A stretch of 64,000 bases of DNA, taken from assembly GCA_040389005.1 (NCBI GenBank), contig JAZKAS010000013.1:31555-95554 (forward strand), given 5' to 3'. The notes below the pieces were generated by a model. The model had not been told where the DNA came from and made no database searches. It saw only the letters and a program-made list of their open reading frames with translations. This document shows positions 37,326-45,928 of the stretch, piece after piece. Numbering within the stretch: position 1 is the first letter of the stretch; each line of letters begins with the position of its first letter. The position numbers were made by a program, and so were the translations under genes. The stretch is from JAGOUN01 sp040389005 (GTDB taxonomy: Bacteria > Pseudomonadota > Gammaproteobacteria > JAGOUN01).

Positions 37326-37684
37326 ATGTGGACGAAGAATTAGATAATAATTGACCAAAATTTGAGCTTGAGAATAAAGACTTGTGGCGTCATAGTTTTT
37401 GGCCTATGTATAAATCTCCTTATGTTTCTGTTGAGTTTTTTATGACCTTTATCTTATTCATGTCGCTTTATATCTGAGTTTAAAATAAATAATCTGTGGT
37501 TAGTCATTAGGCTCATTAGTAATGAAATTTTTAATTTAAGGGTTCTATTATTCTTATTGAAGATTATAGTGCAACTTTTATCAAGGTTATTTATAATTAC
37601 CAGTCATCCTTGTCGTGTTCTTTCTTGGAAGAACAATCTTGACAGGCTGTTTTTTAGATTAAGAATATATAGGATTGAAGCATA
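37326..37684. other. Intergenic region upstream of citrate synthase 1
   Basis: This AT-rich stretch has no ORF. Near its right end are TTGACA (37639-37644) and an A/T-rich -10-like segment about 18 bases later, with AGGAT before the ATG at 37685. Just upstream, TTCTT-GG-AAGAA (37622-37633) is palindromic and could bind a regulator. All are weak calls. Confidence 0.35.
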
Positions 37685-38881
37685 ATGAATGAAAATAGTG
37701 CCCTTGAGCAAGCGAATCAACCCATAGTTGTCAATAACGGCTTGGAAGGAGTCATTGTTTCTTCTACCGAAATTTCAGATGTCAATGGTGTGCGGGGTGA
37801 ATTAGTATATGCCGGTTACATGATGGAAGAAATTATTGAGCGGCAGTGTAGCTATGAAGATGTACTTTATCTTTTTTTAAGAAAAGAATTACCTTCTGAA
37901 AAAGCAAGTAAAGATTTTGCAAAAAACTTAGCCAGTAGGAGAAAGCTTTCTTCAGAGCTTGAAGCCATGATTGATGCAATCCCTAAAAATTTAGATTATA
38001 TGGATGCATTTAGAACTGGAGTTTCTGCGTTAGGCTGCGAAATAAACACGAGTTATCCGCCGACAGAAGAACAGGCTCTCAGTCTTATTGCCAAAGTGCC
38101 AATCATTCTTAGCCGTTATTTTAGATTAAAAACTAAACAAGAGGTTTTACAGCAAAATCCAAATTTTTCACATGTTGCAAACTATCTTTATTTATTAACA
38201 GGACGTTTGCCTGATACGCTTTCAGGCCAAGCCTATGCTAAGGCGCTTGACACCTATTTTGTTACGACTATTGAACATGGCATGAATGCCTCAACCTTTA
38301 CTGCTCGAGTTGCTGCTTCCACACAATCTGATTTAATCTCTTCCATAGCAGCAGCAATCAGTACTTTAAAAGGCCCTTTGCATGGTGGTGCGCCATCAGA
38401 GATTATTCATATGTTAGATGCTATTGGAACTCAAGAAAATGCAGAGCCTTGGATACGCAATGTGCTTGAGCAAGGAGGCAGATTGATGGGGTTTGGTCAT
38501 CGTGTTTATAAGTCGTATGACCCTAGAGCAAAGGCCTTGCAAAAAGTTGTTGAAGCCTTGCCGCATGATGATGGTAATGAATATTTAGCATTGTGTCGTC
38601 ATGTTGAAAAAGTAGCTATTCAACTTTTAAACGAATATAAACCAGGAAGAAATTTATATCCAAATGTTGAGTTTGGTGCTGCCGCTGTCCTCAGGGCAGT
38701 TGGTTTGCCTGCTGAGCTTTATCCGGCCACATTTGGAGTGGCGAGATGTGGTGGTTGGGCGGCGCATATTATTGAGCAATCTCACAATAATCGTTTAATT
38801 CGACCTTCATGTGTTTATACAGGAAAGTGGCCGCAGACAATTTTAGATAGGAAAAAATTAGAGATGTCTGAAGTCAGCTAA
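37685..38881 (+). CDS. Citrate synthase family protein 1
   Basis: This 398-residue short-form citrate synthase has the active-site histidines in IEHGMNASTFTAR (H198), GPLHGGAPSE (H233) and MGFGHRVYKSYDPRAKAL (H272). The catalytic Asp position reads YPNVEFGAAAV, i.e. Glu329 in place of the usual Asp. It joins acetyl-CoA (or another acyl-CoA) to oxaloacetate or a related 2-oxo acid; citrate versus 2-methylcitrate cannot be told apart. It is closely similar to the gene at 49641, but with a short acidic N-terminus instead of the basic one. Confidence 0.88.
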   Translation: MNENSALEQANQPIVVNNGLEGVIVSSTEISDVNGVRGELVYAGYMMEEIIERQCSYEDVLYLFLRKELPSEKASKDFAKNLASRRKLSSELEAMIDAIPKNLDYMDAFRTGVSALGCEINTSYPPTEEQALSLIAKVPIILSRYFRLKTKQEVLQQNPNFSHVANYLYLLTGRLPDTLSGQAYAKALDTYFVTTIEHGMNASTFTARVAASTQSDLISSIAAAISTLKGPLHGGAPSEIIHMLDAIGTQENAEPWIRNVLEQGGRLMGFGHRVYKSYDPRAKALQKVVEALPHDDGNEYLALCRHVEKVAIQLLNEYKPGRNLYPNVEFGAAAVLRAVGLPAELYPATFGVARCGGWAAHIIEQSHNNRLIRPSCVYTGKWPQTILDRKKLEMSEVS

Positions 38882-38915
38882 CAAGTGCAGCTCGGATGTG
38901 TATTGTTAAGATGAA

Positions 38916-40193
38916 CTATTTTTTTGGCCATGCTTGGGGTGCATTGTAACTAATGCACTCCCCATTGGCCGCTACTTCTTGATCTTGAATAGAAGTGTAA
39001 GGATTTTTCGCAAAAAAATTACAATCTGAGATGTAGATTGAAGTATTTTTGGCTGCCTCTTTTCCCAAGCCCCACATGAATTTACAGTACTGAGAGGCGG
39101 CAAAGCCACCCATCAGCAAACCGAAGCATGCGAAAACAAGATCGTTTGTATTATAATTTTTTTCAGGATCAGAAACTGGGCCAGAATAAAGCACTGGTGT
39201 TGAAAGAGTTCGCAAAAGAAAAGTCATTGAAATTAGGATCGCAAGGATAGCTATCAATACTTTTTCAAAATTATTACTGTAGTCAATAGGAATATTTTTA
39301 GGTGCTTCAAGATCATCATTCCGACTGGCTTCTACTGCTGTAAGCTCCCCTTGCTCTGATGGAATAGTTTGTTGCGCAAACGTTTTTCTATAGTCATTTA
39401 AACACTGAGTTAAAAATACTCTATAGACGACTGATATTGACGCTAATATAGAATAAAAAGTACTGAATTTATCATCTCTAAATAAATACTTGCTAGTAAA
39501 TAAACTTATTCCGTGAAACCTTATTCCCATAGTGACCATATTAGCAATACTACGAAAAACAAATGCAAGACCTTTCTTAGTGAAGAAAATGTTATAAAAA
39601 ATATTTTTTCTATCATAATAAGACAAATTGAAAAATCCCGAAATATCTTTAGGAGCCGAAAACATGTAGTTACTATATTGAAGTAGAAATATAGACATTT
39701 GACCACCAAACATTGTTATGCCCGCTGGCAGGGTAAAGTTGTCACTGAAATTTTTCTCTTTTAACCCAGTCCATGGTGATAATGATATGACCACGAAGGA
39801 ATATAAAAACATGGTAAGATTAAGCAAGAAAAATGATACTTGAATATCCCCATGATAAAAATCATATACTCCCTTCATCATTTCTTTATAGGATTTCTCT
39901 CTTTTTTTTTCTACATCAGATATAGTGGCAATAGTTAAAACAGCATCGCTATAACTCAGAGTTTGAGACAGTACATTTAAAAATTTATTAATATTATTAA
40001 TAGAATTATCTGATATAGAATTATAGAGATACTTTTCCAAAGGATCAGAAATTGATTCAGAAACGGCTGATTGAGTAAAAAAAGAATAACCAACTCCAGA
40101 CCAAATGGCAAGACAGAACAGTGTTATATCAACGAAAAAAGTTGAGTTTGTGCTATTTATTATTTTCTTGCAATAATTGTCACTCATAAACAT
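38916..40193 (-). CDS. Unknown multi-spanning membrane protein
   Basis: The 425-residue product begins MFMSDNYCKK and has about seven hydrophobic helices, around 20-40, 118-137, 153-176, 210-235, 250-270, 318-339 and 360-383. A loop between the last two is charged. The spacing recalls the two large membrane paralogues at 35340 and 52118, but no convincing sequence match is visible. It faces citrate synthase 1 tail-to-tail. Function unknown. Confidence 0.55.
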   Translation of the reverse strand: MFMSDNYCKKIINSTNSTFFVDITLFCLAIWSGVGYSFFTQSAVSESISDPLEKYLYNSISDNSINNINKFLNVLSQTLSYSDAVLTIATISDVEKKREKSYKEMMKGVYDFYHGDIQVSFFLLNLTMFLYSFVVISLSPWTGLKEKNFSDNFTLPAGITMFGGQMSIFLLQYSNYMFSAPKDISGFFNLSYYDRKNIFYNIFFTKKGLAFVFRSIANMVTMGIRFHGISLFTSKYLFRDDKFSTFYSILASISVVYRVFLTQCLNDYRKTFAQQTIPSEQGELTAVEASRNDDLEAPKNIPIDYSNNFEKVLIAILAILISMTFLLRTLSTPVLYSGPVSDPEKNYNTNDLVFACFGLLMGGFAASQYCKFMWGLGKEAAKNTSIYISDCNFFAKNPYTSIQDQEVAANGECISYNAPQAWPKK

Positions 40194-40681
40194 ATTATTT
40201 CCTAGCTCGAATAATTTATAAAAAAACGAAATACGTAATTTTCTATAATTCAGTTGTTTGAAACAAGTTATAGAAGGAAATCGCCTGAAGAATTGTACCT
40301 CAAGTTTGGTTCAGCTTGTACCTCTTAATCGTAAAGTTGTGAATTACTAAATTGTAATGTAAATTGCATTTTAGAACGATATCTATATCTATTAGAAAAT
40401 TATATCGCGCTTCGCTATAGATTTAGGGGTGATTTGATCTGATAAATTCGAGATTATAGCGTTGTTTTTGACCGAAAACTGCTCCATGAAGGCGCTAAGC
40501 ATAAGGCGCTCAAGAAAACAGTTTTTTGAAAAACCAAAAAATAAGTGTACTTTTTTAATTTATTTAGTATAATTTTCTAGCATCTTGTGCCTACTATAAT
40601 TGAATTCTCGATGCTTTCGCTCCTAAAAAATATTTTTATAAAAAACATGCATCTAAGCAGCAACCATTTTGAGAGAATATT
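40194..40681. other. Long divergent intergenic region
   Basis: These 488 bases lie between the membrane gene (minus) and the synthase-cupin gene (plus), so two promoters are expected. The only structure I see is AAAACTG ... CAGTTTT (about 40475-40530) enclosing two GGCGCT copies, which could fold. GAGAGAATATT precedes the ATG at 40682. No ORF or RNA gene is recognised. Confidence 0.35.
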
Positions 40682-42067
40682 ATGAAAAAAATCTTCTTAA
40701 TTGATGCCACATTAAGAGAGGGTAACCAAGCGCCTGGTGTGCGTTACTCCGTGAAAAACTCAATTGAAATTGCGAAATCTCTTGAGAAATTAGGCGTTGA
40801 TGTTATAGAGGTAGGACATCCGCTGGCTTCTGATGCTGAGTTTCAACGAGTTAAAGCAATTGTCGGCCTTAACTTATCAGCGAAGATATTAGCGCATGCG
40901 CGCGCGAATCGAGATGATATTTTAGCTGTAAAAAATTCTGGCGCGTCATGGATTGGTATTTTCTCAGGATTAAACTCACGAGTAAGAGCCGTTAGCTTGA
41001 GCAATAGAAGTGAAGAAGAAGTAATGGAGTTAATTCGCGCTTCTGTTATATATGCGAAAGAATTAGAGTTATTTGTTCGTTATACTGCTGAAGATGCTTC
41101 AAGAACCGATATTAACTTGCTGATGCGGGCATTCGATGTTGCCATTTCTGCGGGTGCAGATAGAGTATGTTTTTCAGATAGCGTTGGAATATTAGAGCCT
41201 GCCGAAGTAGATAGGGTTATTCGTTTAATAAAAAATAAATTTCCAAATACACCGCTTGAAGTCCACTTTCATAATGATAGAGGTTTAGCATTAGCTAATA
41301 CGCTTTCTGCTATTGATGCTGGTGCTGATTGGATTTCATGCTCTATTAATGGTGTTGGTGAGCGTGCTGGAATTACTGATACTTTATCAATAATTGCTAA
41401 TTTACATTTTAGAGATTCGCAGAATTACCCCATACCGACTCCTGGCTTATTGCAACGTGTCAGTAAATTGGTTAATGCTATTACCCGAAGTTCGGTTCTT
41501 TGTCGACAACCTATTGTTGGAAAAACGATATTTGTTCACACGGCAAAACTGCATAAAGATGCCGTTGCTAAAGAGCAATCTTCTTATGCTTGGATGCCTC
41601 CCGAGAAACTAGGTATGAAAAATGTTATAGACTACAAATCGTTGCCAGAAAATTTTTCTTCTCTAATCATAAAACCAGAAATCATATCAGCTGTTGAGTT
41701 AAAATATCATCGCCATGGCCCTGGCGATAGATTTGTCATGATTGATGAACGATTTGTAAGTGATTGCCGAATGTATTCTATTGTAAGAAGAATATATAAC
41801 TTGTCTAGTAATACACCAGGTCACGTTGATAGTCATCGACATCATGTAGATAGTTTTTTTCTTTTTCTATCACAAACAGATGATTTAGCAGGTCTTACAG
41901 TAGAAGTTACTTTGGATACAGAAACATTTATTGTGCATAGTCCTGCTTGTGTATTCATTCCATCGGGTGTTGATCACTCTTACAGAGCAATTGCAGGTGA
42001 AGGATTGTTTGTTAATACAGTACACTCAGGCGAGTATAATGAAAGTCTTTTAGAGTATGATGATTAA
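40682..42067 (+). CDS. Homocitrate/isopropylmalate synthase-like enzyme fused to a cupin domain
   Basis: Residues 1-345 are an HMGL-like TIM barrel: DATLREGNQAPG (metal Asp, catalytic Arg), VCFSDSVGI, and HFHNDRGLALANTLSA (His-x-His metal ligands). These enzymes join acetyl-CoA to a 2-oxo acid. The usual regulatory LeuA domain is missing. Instead residues about 355-461 form a cupin with His ligands in GHVDSHRHHVDSFFLF and IPSGVDHSYRA. The fusion is unusual. The stop overlaps the aconitase start by one base, suggesting consecutive steps, as in lysine, leucine or phosphonate pathways. Confidence 0.85.
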   Translation: MKKIFLIDATLREGNQAPGVRYSVKNSIEIAKSLEKLGVDVIEVGHPLASDAEFQRVKAIVGLNLSAKILAHARANRDDILAVKNSGASWIGIFSGLNSRVRAVSLSNRSEEEVMELIRASVIYAKELELFVRYTAEDASRTDINLLMRAFDVAISAGADRVCFSDSVGILEPAEVDRVIRLIKNKFPNTPLEVHFHNDRGLALANTLSAIDAGADWISCSINGVGERAGITDTLSIIANLHFRDSQNYPIPTPGLLQRVSKLVNAITRSSVLCRQPIVGKTIFVHTAKLHKDAVAKEQSSYAWMPPEKLGMKNVIDYKSLPENFSSLIIKPEIISAVELKYHRHGPGDRFVMIDERFVSDCRMYSIVRRIYNLSSNTPGHVDSHRHHVDSFFLFLSQTDDLAGLTVEVTLDTETFIVHSPACVFIPSGVDHSYRAIAGEGLFVNTVHSGEYNESLLEYDD

Positions 42068-44802
42068 TGATTAATGTAGATATTGTAAAAAATTGTTTAT
42101 CTCACTTCAAGCTCTCTGATAATCAGCTAGGAAAGTTTTTTTCTATTAAAAAATTAGCTGACCAAGGATTTGAGAGAGTGATGAAGCTTCCTATGAGTTT
42201 AAAAATCATTCTTGAATCTTTAATTAGAAATTATGATGATAACATTGTTACGGCGGAACATATTTTAAGCCTAATCAATTGGGTTCCAGGAGAAAACGCT
42301 TCTGGTGAAATACCTTTCTTTGTTGCCAGAATAATTTTACAAGATTATTCTGGCTTGCCGCTGCTAAATGATATGTCGGCTATGCGAGATGCCTTAGAGA
42401 AGCTAAATAAATCACCTCTACTTGTTAATCCTGTTATTCCAACCAGCTTGGTTATTGATCATACAACTGAAACAAATCATACGGGGAAAAAAAACGCATT
42501 ACAGTTGAATATGGAAATTGAATTTTATAATAACCAAGAGCGATACCAATTTTTCAAATGGGCGGCAACTGCATTTAATAATTTAAAAATTATCCCCCCA
42601 GGCTCAGGTATTATTCATCAAATTAATCTTGAATATTTAGTAAAAGGCATATTTTCTAATTCAGCAGGTGTTTTTTATCCAGATACTCTTGTTGGCACAG
42701 ATTCTCATACTACTATGAGTAATGGCATAGGCATTGTTGGCTGGGGGGTGGGAGGTATTGAAGCTGAAACAGCTATGTTGGGAGCGCCAATACTTTTAGC
42801 CATACCTGATGTTGTGGGCGTTCATCTCAGTGGGCAGCTAAATGCAGGAGTTACCGCAACAGATTTAACATTGACCATCACAGAAATTTTAAGAAAAGCT
42901 AATATAGAAGGAAAAATTGTAGAATATTTTGGCTCAGGTGTCACAACATTAACAGCGCAAGAGCGTGCAACCATTGCCAATATGGCACCTGATTATGGTG
43001 CGATGATGGGTCTATTTCCGATTGATGAACGAACCATTCAATACTATTATGAAACTGGAAGAGAGCCCGATGCTGTTGTCAATATACATAATTATTATAA
43101 CGCGCAAATGTTGTTTGGCGTTCCACAGTTGGGTGATTGTAATTATGGAAGGGTTATTAATATTCATCTTAATGATATTCGTTCAAGCATCGCTGGGCCA
43201 AAGCGACCGCAGGATAGAATTAATCTTGAATGTGCTAAATCTGCGTTTGATGCCATTTTAATTAAATCAAAAGCTGAAGATGGTTATGGATATCCTGATA
43301 CTGCATTGAACCATCTAATCAAATTTAATAATCATGGTGAAACAGTTGCGCATGGCGATATTATCATTGCTGCAATTACTTCTTGTACCAACACATCCAA
43401 CCCTTATCTTCTTATGACAGCAGGTTTACTGGCAAAAAAAGCTTGCCAAAAAGGATTACGAGTTAAATCACATATCAAAACTTCTTTGGCGCCGGGTTCT
43501 AAAGCAGTGACTGAATATCTAGAAAAAGCTGGATTGCTAGAATATCTGGAAAGGCTTGGATTTTTCTTGGCGGGATATGGTTGTACAACCTGTGTTGGTA
43601 ATGTTGGAGAAATAAATCAAGATTTCGAAAAAGTTGTAAAAGATCATAACTTAGTTGTGTCTTCTGTTCTTTCTGGAAATCGAAATTTTGAAGCAAGAAT
43701 ACACTCCTCTGTGCGTGCAAATTTCTTGATGAGCCCTCCTTTAGTGATCGCTTTTTCTATAGCGGGAACAATAAGAATAAATTTACTTGAAGAAGCTCTG
43801 GGCGTTGATCAAGCAGGATTGCCAGTGTTTTTGAAAGACATTTGGCCATCCTCCAGTGAGATAGAACAAGCGTTGCAAAGTGCAATGGATCCCAGTATAT
43901 ATCAGCAAGTTTATCATTCAATTACGCAGGGGGACATCAATTGGAAAAATATATCTACACAGCATAATGCTCAACCTTGTTATGCTAAGCCTAATTCAAG
44001 CTTTATTACGAAGCCACCATTTTTTGAAAATTTTTCAATACAACCAACGCCTTTATCTGATATTTACAATGCACGCGCGTTACTTATTTTAGGTGATTCA
44101 ATTACAACCGATCATATTAGTCCAGTGGGTAAAATAGACCTGACCTCTCCCTCAGGTCAGTATTTATTAGCGCAAGGAGTATTACCTCAAGATCTTGGTA
44201 ATTATGGTGCGAGAAGAGGAAATCATGAAGTAATGTTGCGAGGAACGTTTGCCAATGTTCGATTAAGAAATAAAATATTGCATGATGTTGAAGGTGCATA
44301 CACGATCAATATGCTAACGAACCAGCAAGCAAGCATCTATGAAACAGCGATGGAATATCAAAAATCAGGAATAGCATCCATTGTTTTTGCAGGCACTGAA
44401 TATGGCAGTGGTAGTGCTAGAGATTGGGCTGCAAAAGGCACACAGCTATTAGGAATAAAAGTTGTAATTGCTAACAGCTTTGAGCGAATACATCGCAGCA
44501 ATTTAGTTGGCATGGGCATTATTCCCTGCCAGTTAAAAAATGGCATGAAAGTTGAAGATCTTAAGCTAACTGGATTTGAAAAATTCGACATTTTAGGTAT
44601 AGAGACTCTTAAAGAAAAACGAGAATTAAGTTTATTGATTAAAGGGCAGCATTCAAATAATACTCAAACCCTGCCTTTAGTACCACGGTTAGATAACGAT
44701 TTTGAATTGGCATATATTTATCACGGCGGCATTATGCTTTACACATTAAGAGAACTTCTTTCAAAAAATGAGGCTCATGGTACAAATGGCATCTCAGAAT
44801 AA
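42067..44802 (+). CDS. Aconitase A family hydratase
   Basis: The 911-residue product matches AcnA along its length. Fe-S ligands are present: ITSCTNTSNP and GYGCTTCVGN. The substrate motif VGTDSHTTMSNGIG and the swivel-domain LGDSITTDHISPVG are intact. In the motif that is GSGSSRDWAAKG in aconitases the second Ser is Ala (GSGSARDWAAKG), and NRNFEGR reads NRNFEAR. These changes near the substrate carboxylates suggest a different tricarboxylate. It lies between the homocitrate-synthase-like enzyme and AzlC. Isocitrate dehydrogenase is not in the window. Confidence 0.9.
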   Translation: MINVDIVKNCLSHFKLSDNQLGKFFSIKKLADQGFERVMKLPMSLKIILESLIRNYDDNIVTAEHILSLINWVPGENASGEIPFFVARIILQDYSGLPLLNDMSAMRDALEKLNKSPLLVNPVIPTSLVIDHTTETNHTGKKNALQLNMEIEFYNNQERYQFFKWAATAFNNLKIIPPGSGIIHQINLEYLVKGIFSNSAGVFYPDTLVGTDSHTTMSNGIGIVGWGVGGIEAETAMLGAPILLAIPDVVGVHLSGQLNAGVTATDLTLTITEILRKANIEGKIVEYFGSGVTTLTAQERATIANMAPDYGAMMGLFPIDERTIQYYYETGREPDAVVNIHNYYNAQMLFGVPQLGDCNYGRVINIHLNDIRSSIAGPKRPQDRINLECAKSAFDAILIKSKAEDGYGYPDTALNHLIKFNNHGETVAHGDIIIAAITSCTNTSNPYLLMTAGLLAKKACQKGLRVKSHIKTSLAPGSKAVTEYLEKAGLLEYLERLGFFLAGYGCTTCVGNVGEINQDFEKVVKDHNLVVSSVLSGNRNFEARIHSSVRANFLMSPPLVIAFSIAGTIRINLLEEALGVDQAGLPVFLKDIWPSSSEIEQALQSAMDPSIYQQVYHSITQGDINWKNISTQHNAQPCYAKPNSSFITKPPFFENFSIQPTPLSDIYNARALLILGDSITTDHISPVGKIDLTSPSGQYLLAQGVLPQDLGNYGARRGNHEVMLRGTFANVRLRNKILHDVEGAYTINMLTNQQASIYETAMEYQKSGIASIVFAGTEYGSGSARDWAAKGTQLLGIKVVIANSFERIHRSNLVGMGIIPCQLKNGMKVEDLKLTGFEKFDILGIETLKEKRELSLLIKGQHSNNTQTLPLVPRLDNDFELAYIYHGGIMLYTLRELLSKNEAHGTNGISE

Positions 44803-45481
44803 AAGTCAAAATAATTTTATGCTTGGAGTAAGAGACTCTTACCCAGTGTGTATTGCTTTTTTGTTCATGTGCATTTCTTTTGGTGGGCTTGCAAAAACGG
44901 TAGGCTTGTCATTAATGCAGACTATGAGTATGGCGATGATGATATATTCCATTCCTTTGCAAATATTTTTGATAAGCTTAGCTAAAAGCAACTTAGTATT
45001 GTCGACTATCGTTATGTTAACATTTGTTATTAATGCAAGATTTTTTTTAATGTCCTTGTCTCTTGTTCACCGCTTCAAAGGTGTTAGTTTGACAAAAACT
45101 ATTCCAGCTTTATTAATTTTAAGTGCCTCTTCATTTACAGTGGCGCATGTAAAATTTTTAAATGAAGATATTGAGCGGCCATTTAACTATTATGTTGGGG
45201 TTGCGTTATCTGCTTATGTAATGACGTTCTTTTCTACACTAGCAGGATTTTATATTGCGTTTATTAATGATAGTGTTATTTTATATCATGTTTTCTCTAT
45301 AGCCTTGGCTATTCATTTTACAGCATTAACAGCCATTAGATTTCCCAATATTAGGTTGATTGTGGCGACTATTTTCGGCTTTGCAATGCTTCCACTTCTT
45401 TCACCCATAGTGACTCTGAATATTAATATATTAATATCTCCATTTGTGGTTGCTACTATTATGTTGTTGACAAGAAAATAA
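44768..45481 (+). CDS. azlC: AzlC-family membrane permease subunit
   Basis: The 237-residue protein has about eight hydrophobic segments and an AzlC/YgaZ pattern (FGGLAKTVGLSLMQTMSMAM near the start, INARFFLMSLSLVHRFKG in the centre). Together with AzlD it forms an amino-acid (branched-chain) exporter in other bacteria. The start overlaps the aconitase end; ATGs at 44777 and 44786 are also possible. The frame ends right where the foreign-looking segment begins, so the natural C-terminus may be slightly altered. Confidence 0.8.
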   Translation: MRLMVQMASQNKSQNNFMLGVRDSYPVCIAFLFMCISFGGLAKTVGLSLMQTMSMAMMIYSIPLQIFLISLAKSNLVLSTIVMLTFVINARFFLMSLSLVHRFKGVSLTKTIPALLILSASSFTVAHVKFLNEDIERPFNYYVGVALSAYVMTFFSTLAGFYIAFINDSVILYHVFSIALAIHFTALTAIRFPNIRLIVATIFGFAMLPLLSPIVTLNINILISPFVVATIMLLTRK

Positions 45482-45609
45482 GGGCATTTGCATCAACCGG
45501 CTTGCTGATCTTTTCCGCTTTGTGCAACACCGCCATCGCTGCCCTTGATAGCGGGACGCGATGCTCCCGGCCCGCCTTCATCCGGCTGGAAGGAATGATC
45601 CAGATCTTT
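45482..45609 (-). other. Foreign-looking integrase fragment beside the assembly gap
   Basis: About 128 bases of clearly higher GC content encode, on the minus strand, KIWIIPSSRMKAGREHRVPL followed by SRAAMAVLHKAEK. This is a typical segment of a P4-type tyrosine integrase. It has no start, no upstream part and no link to its neighbours, and ends at the Ns. An assembly chimera or contaminating read is the simplest explanation. Confidence 0.75.
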
Positions 45610-45619
45610 NNNNNNNNNN
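45610..45619. other. Assembly gap (10 N)
   Basis: The ten Ns have a conventional fixed length, so the real missing length is unknown. The gap removes the start of azlD. Confidence 0.95.
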
Positions 45620-45918
45620 TGTCGGCGGTTTTCAGAATACTACCTGCTTTTTTAGAAAAATTTGCATTAAATAAGAGTAGCACTTTTATAAATTTTCTTG
45701 ATTATGCAGGATGCGCAGCAATTGGTGGCGTTATTTATATAACCGCATTTCCGGTGCAAGGTAACGTTAATATCAACATAACTTATTCTCCACTTAGTAT
45801 CATTAATGCTTTAATTTTAATTATATCATTCTATTTGTCATTACGGTTTCGGAAACCTGTTGTCACTTTTATTGTTTGTATTTTAATCTATGCTGCAATG
45901 ATTTCAGTTTTTATATGA
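45620..45918 (+). CDS. azlD: AzlD-family permease subunit, N-terminus lost at gap
   Basis: The readable part (RILPAFLEKFALNKSSTFIN onward) has the AzlD pattern: a short loop 'LDYAGCAAIGGVIYI' and two further hydrophobic helices ending at ISVFI. The first ~20 residues are missing because of the gap and the neighbouring foreign segment. It pairs with AzlC as an exporter. The disruption is probably technical, not biological. Confidence 0.7.
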
Positions 45919-45928
45919 GGTTTTAATT

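Noticed and set aside
40682..44802. Phosphonate (FrbC/FrbA-like) pathway
   Set aside because: The synthase-aconitase pair resembles it, but the defining PEP mutase is absent from the window.
45459..45683. Integrase-like reading frame spanning the N gap
   Set aside because: Only the middle (45482-45609) is integrase-like; the flanks are the opposite strand of azlC/azlD, so the frame is an artefact of the join.
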